In this document: piece after piece, positions 5,724 to 13,062 of the stretch | Position numbering within the stretch: position 1 is the stretch's first letter | Layout: each line of letters begins with the position of its first letter | Origin: Planctomycetota bacterium | GTDB taxonomy: Bacteria > Planctomycetota > J058 > J103 | NCBI GenBank assembly: GCA_003694875.1 | Contig: RFJN01000190.1 | Coordinates: forward strand, 1 to 13,062 | DNA length: 13,062 bases | Reading direction: 5' to 3' | Notes under the pieces: model-generated | What the model saw: only the letters and a program-made list of their open reading frames with translations | Databases searched by the model: none | Told to the model about the DNA's origin: nothing | Program-made: the position numbers and the translations under genes

Positions 5724-8700
5724 ATGGGAAGCTGTCGCCCGCCCACCGCACGGTCCACCTCGGCCCGCCGGCCCCTGATTCGCTTGCTGCTCGCCGTGTG
5801 GATCCTGTCCTGCGGCACGTACCGGACCGAGACCGAACGGCAACACTGCGCTGCGCCTTGCGCCTCGACACCGGCATCGCTTGGCACGCGCATTCCCGAC
5901 CAACGAAGCCGCCGCCCCTACGAAACGGTCTCACCGCGGCGCCCGGTGTGTTTCGAACGAAACCAAGGTCAGTTCGACCGGGAGTTGGTGTACGTGGCAC
6001 GTGCCCGACACTACAACGTGCTGCTGACCCGACACGGTCCGCTGCTCCAGTTCGCCCCGCACCCGACGCCGAGGGGGGCAGCACGTACCGGCGCTTGCGG
6101 CGACCAATCGACCCACTGGCTGCGGATGGTGTTCGAGGGAGGCCACCTCCAACACCCCTGCGCGGCCGATCGACTGCGACGTTTCACCTCGTACTATCCG
6201 AACCGGGATCCGAGTTCCTGGACCCTGAACGTCCCCAACTATCGTCGCGCGGGCTATCGCGAACTCTACCCGGGTATCGACCTGTGGTTCTATGGCCGGG
6301 AGCAACAGCTCGAATTCGACCTCGTCCTGCGCCCGGGAGGCTGCGTGGACGCAGTGAGGTTGCGGTTCGAAGGCGCCGATTCCCTCCGTACTACCCCCGA
6401 TGGCGGTGTCACCATCGCGTGTGGCAGGGACGCGGTTCGTCTCGAACCACCCTACGTCTACCAGCTCGACGACGCGGGGCGCCGCCGACGCGTGCCCGCC
6501 CACTATCGGCTCGCAGGACGACACTTGGCGTTCGCCGTAGGCCCCCACGACGCAACGCGACCACTCGTGATCGATCCCGTCGTCACGTACACGACCTACT
6601 TCGGGGGAAGCAGCTGGGACTCCATCAACGATCTCGCTGTCGACGCCGCGGGCCGGCTGTACGTACTCGGGAGTACGGCGTCGGTGGACCTCCCCGGCAC
6701 GACCGCACGCTCCTCTCCCAACGAGGTGGCGTTCCTCTCCCGCCTGAGCAGGAACGCCACCACGATCGACTACACGGTCTATCTCGGCGACGACACGACC
6801 GCGGCCGCAATCGCGACGGGGCCCGGCGGACACCTCTTCGTCACAGGCACGGGATTTTCGGCACAACTTCCCACGACGACGGGAAGTTATGCCCCCACCC
6901 GCACGGCTGCCCGCACCCCTCTTCCCTACCTGTTGTGCCTGTCGCAGGACGCGCAACTGGTGTTCGGCACGTGGTTGCCCGTGCCCGGTGAGGGCTTCGG
7001 CATCGACGTGGCGGTGACGAGCAGCGGACAACCGTGGTTGCTGATCAACGACAACCCCAGCGCCGACGCCTCAGCCTCGGCGTGCTCAGGTTCGGCGCCC
7101 ACCACGGGGGCGTGCCTGCTCGCGCTGTTGCGTGCCGACGGGAGCGCTCAACTCGCCTGCACTCGCATCGATGGAGACGGATACGAGGAAGGGAGCCGAC
7201 TCGGCCTCGACAGCGCCGGCAACGTCTACGTCAGCGGCCAGACGGATTCCAGCGCGCTGTTCGGATCTCCAACCGCCGGTGTGCTCACCCCCTTCGTCGC
7301 GAGCTTCGATACGCAGGGAACCCTGCGATACGGGCTCGTACTCGGCGGAACGAACGACTTCGGCATCAGCACCGGCATGGCCGTCCGAGCAACCGGGGAG
7401 GTCCTGGTGACGGGAAGCACGACTTCCACGAGTCTCCCCACCACCCCCGACGCCCGACAGACGTCGTTCGACGGCCTGGCGGGCACCGCCAACGGGTTTC
7501 TCTGGATCGTTTCTCCCGGAGGCACGACCCGATATCTCAGCTACTTCACTCTCGGGCCCACCGTGGGAACCGACGTGCACACCTTGCAGTTCGACACCAG
7601 CGCGAATCGCCTCGCTCTGCTTGGCGTCGAAACCGAGCCGGCCCCCAACCTGCCGAGCGGCATGCGCATGCGCGCGTACGTCGCAACGCTCGATCTCACC
7701 ACCCTGCCTCCGGGTCCGCCGACCGTGACGTTTCTGACCCCGAGCACCGACGCAGCGTCGGGCAGTTTTCCGGTGGCGGCAGCGAGCGATGGCGGCAACG
7801 GACTCTATGTGGGCGGTTCGACGAGCGACGCCGTCAACTTCCCCGTCACCTCCGACGCTGCGCAGTGTGACTTCGGGGGGCAGGCCGACGGATTCGTCTT
7901 TCACCTGTCCGACAACCAACCCGCCGGCACCATCGTGGGTCCCGGCGGCTGCAGCCGCACCGGCGACAGCGTGCCGCCGACGCCACAACCGACACCGACG
8001 ACCGAGAGTCCCGGCACTCCCAGCCGACAGTTCTTCTACCTCGATCCGGCGTACTGCCAGGACATCGTCGCCGGACCGGGCGCCAGCGGGGGATTGGGCT
8101 GGCTGCCCGATGGGCGCATGGTGCTTCGGATGGACGAGCAGATCCTCGTCTTCGGCCTCGTCCAGGACCAGATCGTGCACGGCACACCGGTGCGTTCCCG
8201 GACCATTCACGACGTCCCCGGTCTCGGCTTCGGCATCGGTCTGACGACCGGCACCGACGGCTATCTGTATGCCAACACCGACGCGGGGGTGGCGAGGATC
8301 GATCCGGTGGACTGGAGCGCCACGCACTACGCGGGCTCGGCCGTGGGTGGTCTCGGCATCGCCACCGCCCCCAACGGCAACCTCATCCACGTCGGCCACG
8401 ATCCGAACGATCCGGCGGCGCGAGATCGTATATGGCGGCTCGATCCGGCCACCGGCAGCGACGTGCCGCTGCACGATCCCGGCACCTTCGTCGACGGAAT
8501 CGCCGTCGCGCCCACGGGCGAGATCTTTCTCGCCCTGCTCGGCGACAACGCGATTCGCGTCCTCGCCCCGGACGGAACGTTGATCCAGACCGTCGCCCTC
8601 GAGCCGAAGGGCCCGCAGGGCTTCGACGGTCCGGACGGCATCGCGTTCGGAGCCGGCGCGGTGTTCACCAACAATACCGACGGTTCGATCTCCCGCCTCG

Positions 8701-10811
8701 AGTTCTCGCAATCCGGTTATCGCGGCCCGGCGACCGAGACGATCGTGGCCTCGGGCGGCGCGTACGGCGACTTCGCCGCCGTGGGACCGGACGGTTCGCT
8801 GTACGTCACCCAGATCGCCATGACCGATCCCTCTCTCGTCCCGGACAGCGGCTTTGCGGACCTCGCCATCACGTGGGACGACGGCACGCGCACCTACACC
8901 CCCGACTTCGTCGCCCCCGACCAGGCAATCACCGAGCTCCAGGCCGTCATCGTGCGCATCTCGAGCGCGGCCGACGGGTGTGCGGGCGGATTCACGCCCC
9001 CTCCCGGCGTGCGCCCCAACACGCCTCCGGTCGCCACCGCGGGCCCCGACCGGACTCTCGAGGCGACCGGGCCCTGGACGCCCGTGTCTCTCGACGGATC
9101 GGCGTCGTTCGACCCCGACGGTGACGCGCTCACGTTCACCTGGTCGTTCGCCCAAGGCGGCGCCCAGGGACCGAACCCCACCGTCGCGCTGCCGGTGGGC
9201 ACGACGGTGATCACACTGACCGTCGACGACGGCAACGGCGCCACCGCGTCGGACGAGGTTGTGATCACCATCCGCGACACCACCCCGCCGGTCGTCCTCC
9301 CGCCTCCCGATCGCACCGTCGAGGCACACGGTCTGCTCACCCCCGTCGATCTCGGGGCCGCAACGGCAACGGACCTCGTCGACGGCTCGGTACCCGCCAC
9401 GCCCGACACGAGAGGTCCTTTCGCCGTGGGAAGCCACGAGGTCGTGTGGTCGGCAACGGACCGACACGGCAACACCGGCTACGGCACGCAGACGATCACG
9501 GTCCACAACAGTCCGCCGATCGCACGAGCGGCCGTCCATTACACGCAGCCCACCTGTTACGCGCCGCGCTACCAAGTCCTGCTCGACGCCACTGCCTCGA
9601 CCGATATCAACTCCACCCCCACCTACGACGACATCGCGGACTATCGCTGGTCGATCGACGGGCGAGTTCTCGGAAGCGGTGCCGTGCTCGAAACGTGGTT
9701 CGGCCTCGGAACCCACGCCGTCGAACTGCTCGTGACCGATCGCCACGGCGCCTCGAACCGGGACACCGTGACCTTCGAGATTCTCCCACCGCCGCTGTCG
9801 GAACTCTCGATCCGACGCCTCACGGTTCGTTGGCCGAAACCGCGGCCACGGAACGACGACTCCGAACGCGGTCGGCGACACGCCCTGCACGAGCGACACA
9901 GCGTCCGAGACACCGCCGACAGCGGAGCCGACAGCGAGACCACGAACGACCGGGCGTCGCTCGACGTCGCGGGACCGATCGCCTTGCCTTGCGGCACGTC
10001 CCTCTTCGACACCCGCCCGACGGCGAGAGTGGACATCGCGCTCGGCGAAGGCGCGCTACACCTGAACGTACCGCTATCGTTCGCAACCCACGGGAACGAC
10101 ACCGTCACATGGCAAGCGGCAACGCGCCTGGCCAACGGAGACCGAGTGCGGGCGACGATCCGCTGGCATGCCGCACACTACACCACGACGCTCGGCACGT
10201 CGTTCACGATCGATCTTCGCCGCGCGCAGACGGGTACGATCGTGCGCCTGCACGCCCTGCGAAAGGCCACGGCGCCGCTTCGCATCACCGTCGACGGCTA
10301 TGTCCTGCAACTCGACCGACGCCGACGCTGGATCCTTCCCGAAGGTGTTGCCCTGCGGCACGAACCCCGGCGCAGCGAGCGGCGTCGGTCTCGACACCGC
10401 GATCCCGACCGTTCGGAGCCCTTCGATCCCTCGCTCGCCCGCGCAGGCGCCCGCCACTCCCACGCGGAACTCGAGGAGTTGGAGGTATGGATTCCGATCC
10501 CCTTGCAGCCCGGTGTCGCAGTGACGCTCGAGGGAGTGGAGAACGCCTCGGTCCGGGTCGGCGCTCTGCAACCGGCACACGGCGAATATCGCGTGCATGC
10601 CGCCTTCGACCCGGGCGTATCGTCTGCCCGTTCGCTCGCAGCACGGTTCGCACTGCGTTGGGAACTCGGGATCGAGGCGTTTCCCGGCCACCGCGTGCTC
10701 GGCCCCGCCGACGGTCTCGAGGTTCGCGAACACACGTGGCGATTCGACGCGACCGAACGGGAGCGAGCGGATCACGAGGGGGCATCGGACAGCGACGGCG
10801 AGCGTCGATAG
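5724..10811 (+). CDS. Giant secreted lipoprotein with SBBP propeller, second NHL-like propeller, PKD and HYR modules
   Basis: The protein has 1695 residues. The ATG at 5724 follows GGAGG at 5712-5716 with 7-base spacing. The N-terminus is Arg-rich, then hydrophobic (about 18-29), ending ILSC with a candidate lipid-modified Cys30. A domain at about 75-285 opens with FERNQGQF (77-84), the hallmark that precedes SBBP propellers (DUF7948-type). SBBP beta-propeller repeats (PF06739-like) run over about 285-740, for example DAAGRLYVLGSTASVDLP and DSAGNVYVSGQTDS. A Pro/Thr linker (about 750-767) leads to a second NHL/SMP-30-like propeller (about 768-1090). Then come a PKD domain (about 1099-1183, SFDPDGDALTFTWSF), an HYR-like module (about 1185-1262, DTTPPVVLPPPDRTVEA), a second PKD-like module (about 1262-1354), a charged Arg/Asp-rich linker (about 1363-1409) and an unassigned beta-rich region to the end. 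Such proteins are surface or adhesin-like; ligand unknown. Arg CGA codons seem commoner than in the neighbours. Confidence 0.92.
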   Translation: MGSCRPPTARSTSARRPLIRLLLAVWILSCGTYRTETERQHCAAPCASTPASLGTRIPDQRSRRPYETVSPRRPVCFERNQGQFDRELVYVARARHYNVLLTRHGPLLQFAPHPTPRGAARTGACGDQSTHWLRMVFEGGHLQHPCAADRLRRFTSYYPNRDPSSWTLNVPNYRRAGYRELYPGIDLWFYGREQQLEFDLVLRPGGCVDAVRLRFEGADSLRTTPDGGVTIACGRDAVRLEPPYVYQLDDAGRRRRVPAHYRLAGRHLAFAVGPHDATRPLVIDPVVTYTTYFGGSSWDSINDLAVDAAGRLYVLGSTASVDLPGTTARSSPNEVAFLSRLSRNATTIDYTVYLGDDTTAAAIATGPGGHLFVTGTGFSAQLPTTTGSYAPTRTAARTPLPYLLCLSQDAQLVFGTWLPVPGEGFGIDVAVTSSGQPWLLINDNPSADASASACSGSAPTTGACLLALLRADGSAQLACTRIDGDGYEEGSRLGLDSAGNVYVSGQTDSSALFGSPTAGVLTPFVASFDTQGTLRYGLVLGGTNDFGISTGMAVRATGEVLVTGSTTSTSLPTTPDARQTSFDGLAGTANGFLWIVSPGGTTRYLSYFTLGPTVGTDVHTLQFDTSANRLALLGVETEPAPNLPSGMRMRAYVATLDLTTLPPGPPTVTFLTPSTDAASGSFPVAAASDGGNGLYVGGSTSDAVNFPVTSDAAQCDFGGQADGFVFHLSDNQPAGTIVGPGGCSRTGDSVPPTPQPTPTTESPGTPSRQFFYLDPAYCQDIVAGPGASGGLGWLPDGRMVLRMDEQILVFGLVQDQIVHGTPVRSRTIHDVPGLGFGIGLTTGTDGYLYANTDAGVARIDPVDWSATHYAGSAVGGLGIATAPNGNLIHVGHDPNDPAARDRIWRLDPATGSDVPLHDPGTFVDGIAVAPTGEIFLALLGDNAIRVLAPDGTLIQTVALEPKGPQGFDGPDGIAFGAGAVFTNNTDGSISRLEFSQSGYRGPATETIVASGGAYGDFAAVGPDGSLYVTQIAMTDPSLVPDSGFADLAITWDDGTRTYTPDFVAPDQAITELQAVIVRISSAADGCAGGFTPPPGVRPNTPPVATAGPDRTLEATGPWTPVSLDGSASFDPDGDALTFTWSFAQGGAQGPNPTVALPVGTTVITLTVDDGNGATASDEVVITIRDTTPPVVLPPPDRTVEAHGLLTPVDLGAATATDLVDGSVPATPDTRGPFAVGSHEVVWSATDRHGNTGYGTQTITVHNSPPIARAAVHYTQPTCYAPRYQVLLDATASTDINSTPTYDDIADYRWSIDGRVLGSGAVLETWFGLGTHAVELLVTDRHGASNRDTVTFEILPPPLSELSIRRLTVRWPKPRPRNDDSERGRRHALHERHSVRDTADSGADSETTNDRASLDVAGPIALPCGTSLFDTRPTARVDIALGEGALHLNVPLSFATHGNDTVTWQAATRLANGDRVRATIRWHAAHYTTTLGTSFTIDLRRAQTGTIVRLHALRKATAPLRITVDGYVLQLDRRRRWILPEGVALRHEPRRSERRRSRHRDPDRSEPFDPSLARAGARHSHAELEELEVWIPIPLQPGVAVTLEGVENASVRVGALQPAHGEYRVHAAFDPGVSSARSLAARFALRWELGIEAFPGHRVLGPADGLEVREHTWRFDATERERADHEGASDSDGERR

Positions 10812-10838
10812 TGGCGCGAACCGCCGGACATGCCCCCC

Positions 10839-11738
10839 TCACCACGCGCAGAAGAACTGCGGGAAGGTGAACAGCGTCGTGAAGCCCATGCGCCGGTACA
10901 GCGTCAGCGCACGGGTGTTGTTGGCGTGGGTGAGGATCGTGGCGCGGCGGTGACCCGCCCGCGCAAGCGCCCGCAGCACCGAGCCAAGCAGCGCACGCGC
11001 CAGCCCACGGCCCTGATGCCGGGGATCGGTGTAGACGTGGTTCACGTAGCCCGAGCGCGTGGCCAGACACAGCGCCGCGAGTTCGCCCTCGCACGTCACC
11101 ACCTGCCCGAAGCCGTCCCGGAACATGGGGCTGCCCTCACCCGCCGCCCCGAGGATCGAGCGCCGGCACAGCCCACGATCCCAGTACAGCGGCTCCGGCT
11201 CGGGGGTGCGCTCCATGAGGTCACACGCCGGCTCGAAGTCCTGATCCTCCCAGTCGCGCAGCCGATAGCCCGCCGGAAGCGAGACCGGCGCGGGCGGCGG
11301 TTCGAGCGAGCGCGAGAGGAAGACCCCCTCGAGTTCGCGCATGCCGAGCGCCCGCAACGGCTCGAGGTGGTCGAGCGGCACCGGCGCGCGCGACCAGAAG
11401 TTGAGCGCGAGATACAGCCGCGGGCTCACCCCGCAGCGCTCCGCATACGCCCGCCCGTCGCGCACCAGTTGCTGCAGCACCGCGCCGCGTCGGGCGCCGG
11501 GCCGGGCGTAGATGAAGTCGATCATGTTCATGCCCGGCGCCGGCCGCACCCACGCGTAGCCCGCGAGCGTCGCACCCTCGTGTGCGGTGAGGGCGACCAC
11601 ATCGTCGCCGGGCACGAGCGTCGGCCAGCCGGCAGGCCGCGGCCCCCGACCACCGGTCTCCTGCCACGCCTGGTCGAACAGGTGCGCGAGCCCCTCGGCT
11701 GCCTCGAGCCGGTCGCCTTCCCAGCGCTTCACCCGCAT
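10839..11738 (-). CDS. Tandem GNAT-family N-acetyltransferase
   Basis: The protein has 299 residues from the ATG at 11736-11738. An upstream ATG at 11787-11789 or GTG at 11793-11795 would add 17 or 19 residues unlike the family; GAGG lies 11 bases before the chosen start, so the start is not settled. The C-terminal half is a good GNAT fold: motif A HVYTDPRHQGRGLARALL (234-251), with the acetyl-CoA pyrophosphate loop QGRGLA, then HANNTRALTLYRRMGF (271-286). The N-terminal half looks like a second, degenerate GNAT copy (MIDFIYARPGARRGAVLQQL at about 72-91), as in two-domain GNATs such as mycothiol synthase MshD. It would transfer an acetyl group from acetyl-CoA to an amine; the substrate is unknown. 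It converges on the giant gene with a 27-base gap and follows the PEP-CTERM gene on the same strand by 111 bases. Confidence 0.9.
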   Translation of the reverse strand: MRVKRWEGDRLEAAEGLAHLFDQAWQETGGRGPRPAGWPTLVPGDDVVALTAHEGATLAGYAWVRPAPGMNMIDFIYARPGARRGAVLQQLVRDGRAYAERCGVSPRLYLALNFWSRAPVPLDHLEPLRALGMRELEGVFLSRSLEPPPAPVSLPAGYRLRDWEDQDFEPACDLMERTPEPEPLYWDRGLCRRSILGAAGEGSPMFRDGFGQVVTCEGELAALCLATRSGYVNHVYTDPRHQGRGLARALLGSVLRALARAGHRRATILTHANNTRALTLYRRMGFTTLFTFPQFFCAW

Positions 11739-11849
11739 CGGCACGTGCGCCTCGCGATCGCTGCCGCTGCGCCCCGTTGCGCATGCCATCGTCACGCCAT
11801 CGTACCGAATCGGCGCCGCGCGGAACGAGCCGTTCGCGACCCGCCCGCC

Positions 11850-12623
11850 TCAGCCGCGCCGGCGTCGGCCGAACCCCGCCGCACCGGCGGCCGCGAGCGC
11901 GAGCACGACGGTCCCCACCCCGGCCGGCTCGGGTACTCCCAGCGATTCGACCCGCACCGAGTCGAGCGCCAGGGTGGTCCACACCCCGGTCCCCCACCAC
12001 CGATCGACGACCGTGCCGTTCGCGTCGACGACAGGTCCGCCCACCTCGAGGGTCTGGCCGATCGTGGGGTGTCCGACCCAGAACGACGCGGGCCGGCTCG
12101 CAATCGTCTGCGAACCGATCAGGGAACCGTCGACACGCGTCCGCAGCTCGTTCCCGACCAGTTCCCAGCGCACGAGGTGCGCGCTGGTGTCGACGCTCCC
12201 GCCCGTCCCCGCATACCCCGTGTAGGTGAGCCCCGCCGTCACGTCCTGCCAGAAGCCGCCCAGGTCGTTGTTCGACCCGTCGAGCACGACCAGCCCCACC
12301 CCCTTGCCGGCCACGCTCGTGTAGCGGAACCGCACCTCGAACGCGAAGTCGCCCGCCGCCGGAAACAGCGAGCCCACCGGCGTCACGTACGGAAAATCGA
12401 GCGTACTCGTGCCGGGCACACCCAGCTCCAGCCAGCTCGCGTTGACCGCGATCCCGTTCGGATAGCCGTTGGCATTCGCCGACCACACCGCAGGATCGAG
12501 GCCGCTGCCCGAAAAGTCGTCGAAGAACAGTTCGGTAGCGCGTGCCCGGCCCGCCGCGATGGCGAGCAGCATCGCCAGCGAGATCAGACAGCGGAAATGG
12601 CTGCCGCGTCGTGCTGCGTTCAT
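11850..12623 (-). CDS. PEP-CTERM-sorted secreted protein with concanavalin-like body
   Basis: The protein has 257 residues. Two adjacent ATGs occur; the second (12621-12623) is chosen because GGAGG sits seven bases upstream. A Sec signal peptide (about 1-29, ending in an ARA cleavage site) is followed by a body (about 31-228) with FDDFSGSGLDPAVWS and alternating strand patterns typical of concanavalin/LamG-like beta-sandwiches. The C-terminus is a textbook PEP-CTERM signal: VPEP at 230-233, a hydrophobic helix rich in Ala, Leu and Gly (about 235-251) and a final RRRR cluster. In this system an exosortase cuts the tail and anchors or exports the protein, usually alongside exopolysaccharide production. 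No exosortase gene is in the window, so it must be encoded elsewhere. The ligand of the body is unknown. It may be co-transcribed with the downstream acetyltransferase gene. Confidence 0.9.
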   Translation of the reverse strand: MNAARRGSHFRCLISLAMLLAIAAGRARATELFFDDFSGSGLDPAVWSANANGYPNGIAVNASWLELGVPGTSTLDFPYVTPVGSLFPAAGDFAFEVRFRYTSVAGKGVGLVVLDGSNNDLGGFWQDVTAGLTYTGYAGTGGSVDTSAHLVRWELVGNELRTRVDGSLIGSQTIASRPASFWVGHPTIGQTLEVGGPVVDANGTVVDRWWGTGVWTTLALDSVRVESLGVPEPAGVGTVVLALAAAGAAGFGRRRRG

Positions 12624-12723
12624 CATGCACCCTCCCGGCAAACCGCCGTGGCGAACGCCAGCTCTGCCCGAGGGTAACACACGACGCACAGGTGGGCGAG
12701 TCCACACGCCACTCCGCACCGCA

Positions 12724-12753
12724 TTGACCCCCGCGCCCCGCCCCCCCTACACT
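12724..12753 (+). promoter_or_regulatory. Sigma70-like promoter for thiS
   Basis: TTGACC (12724-12729, 5 of 6 consensus) and TACACT (12748-12753, 4 of 6) are 18 bases apart. Transcription would start near 12760, about 44 bases before the thiS ATG. That leader is too short to hold a TPP riboswitch, and no THI-box conserved sequence is visible in it. Confidence 0.55.
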
Positions 12754-12803
12754 GTCGGGCCGGATCACGGAATCCAGCTACGGGCTGGCGACCAGGCAGG
12801 GAC

Positions 12804-13028
12804 ATGACTGGAGCGCAGGGCGACACGCTGGCATTGACGGTCAACGGCGAGCCGTTCTCCATCGAGCGCGGCGCCACGATCGCGGACCTGCTCGCGCGGC
12901 TCGATGTGCGCGGCGAGGCGTACGCGGTCGAGCGCAACCTGCGCGTCGTCCGCCGCGCCGAGCACGCCAGCACGCGGCTCGAGCCCGGCGACCGGATCGA
13001 GATCGTGAGCTTCGTGGGCGGCGGCTGA
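12804..13028 (+). CDS. thiS: ThiS, sulfur carrier protein of thiamine thiazole synthesis
   Basis: The protein has 74 residues, typical for ThiS, with a ubiquitin-like fold. ThiS carries sulfur as a C-terminal thiocarboxylate, made by ThiF and a cysteine desulfurase, to ThiG, which builds the thiazole ring of thiamine. Visible signatures are the opening strand LALTVNGEPFSI (9-20), TIADLLARLDVRG (25-37), AVERNLRVVRRAEH (41-54), LEPGDRIEIVSFVGGG (59-74) and the terminal di-glycine of FVGGG, the site of thiocarboxylation. The small size and the di-glycine end argue against a fused protein. The ATG at 12804 is preceded only by a weak AGGGA very close to it. The next gene is outside the window and is likely thiG. 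A MoaD-like role is possible but the length and motifs fit ThiS better. Confidence 0.93.
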   Translation: MTGAQGDTLALTVNGEPFSIERGATIADLLARLDVRGEAYAVERNLRVVRRAEHASTRLEPGDRIEIVSFVGGG

Positions 13029-13062
13029 TCGGCGACCCCGCCCGCCCCGGACGATACCGTCC

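Noticed and set aside
2254..5778. Plus-strand open frame of 1174 residues
   Set aside because: It is antisense to the zinc-ribbon gene and in a wrong frame across the HtrA gene, with low-complexity Arg-rich translation. It is a shadow.
2315..5893. Minus-strand open frame of 1192 residues
   Set aside because: It runs through the HtrA gene antisense and the zinc-ribbon gene out of frame. No domain is visible.
7086..9899. Minus-strand open frame of 937 residues
   Set aside because: It is antisense to the giant lipoprotein gene, whose domains are clear. It is a shadow.
1..13062. CRISPR array, tRNA, rRNA, transposase or phage genes
   Set aside because: No regularly spaced repeats, cloverleaf, rRNA signatures or transposase or integrase motifs were seen by eye on either strand.

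Overview
The window is about 13 kb of very GC-rich bacterial DNA. In the reading frames I accept, almost every third codon position is G or C. Several features point to a Gram-negative-type bacterium with a large, complex envelope: a PEP-CTERM (exosortase-sorted) protein, a giant lipoprotein built from SBBP, PKD and HYR modules, and a zinc-ribbon membrane protein with a DUF1080/LamG-like tail. Planctomycetota, Myxococcota or related deltaproteobacterial lineages such as Binatota would all fit. The sequence alone does not decide between them.

Layout from left to right. (1) Bases 2-292 (+) are the C-terminal end of an unrecognised gene. (2) Bases 293-1000 hold no convincing gene but are rich in inverted repeats and include one G-quadruplex motif. 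(3) A minus-strand operon runs from 4080 to 1001. Its first gene encodes a membrane protein with a zinc ribbon, a histone-H1-like basic region, one transmembrane helix, a coiled coil and a LamG/DUF1080-like domain. Its second gene is a TPR protein, and the two overlap by a GTGA. A good sigma70-like promoter lies at 4176-4204. (4) Divergent from this operon is a DegP/HtrA-type serine protease (4313-5467 +) with a full catalytic triad and one PDZ domain, followed by a weak hairpin terminator. (5) Bases 5468-5723 form a regulatory gap with interlocked inverted repeats and a probable promoter. (6) A giant gene (5724-10811 +, 1695 residues) encodes a probable secreted lipoprotein with an NQGQ-type N-terminal domain, an SBBP beta-propeller, a second NHL-like propeller, PKD and HYR modules, and an unassigned C-terminal beta-rich region. 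(7) Two minus-strand genes follow: a tandem GNAT acetyltransferase (10839-11738) and a PEP-CTERM protein with a concanavalin-like body (11850-12623). (8) Bases 12804-13028 (+) encode the thiamine sulfur carrier ThiS, behind a recognisable promoter. ThiG or another thiamine gene probably lies beyond the right edge.

Most of the window serves the cell envelope: one trans-envelope scaffold-like protein with a TPR partner, a periplasmic quality-control protease, a giant surface adhesin-like protein and an exosortase substrate. ThiS and the acetyltransferase are housekeeping or metabolic neighbours. I found no CRISPR array, rRNA, tRNA, transposase or phage gene. The least explained parts are the hairpin-rich gap at about 560-925, the TPR/zinc-ribbon pair, and the C-terminal third of the giant lipoprotein.
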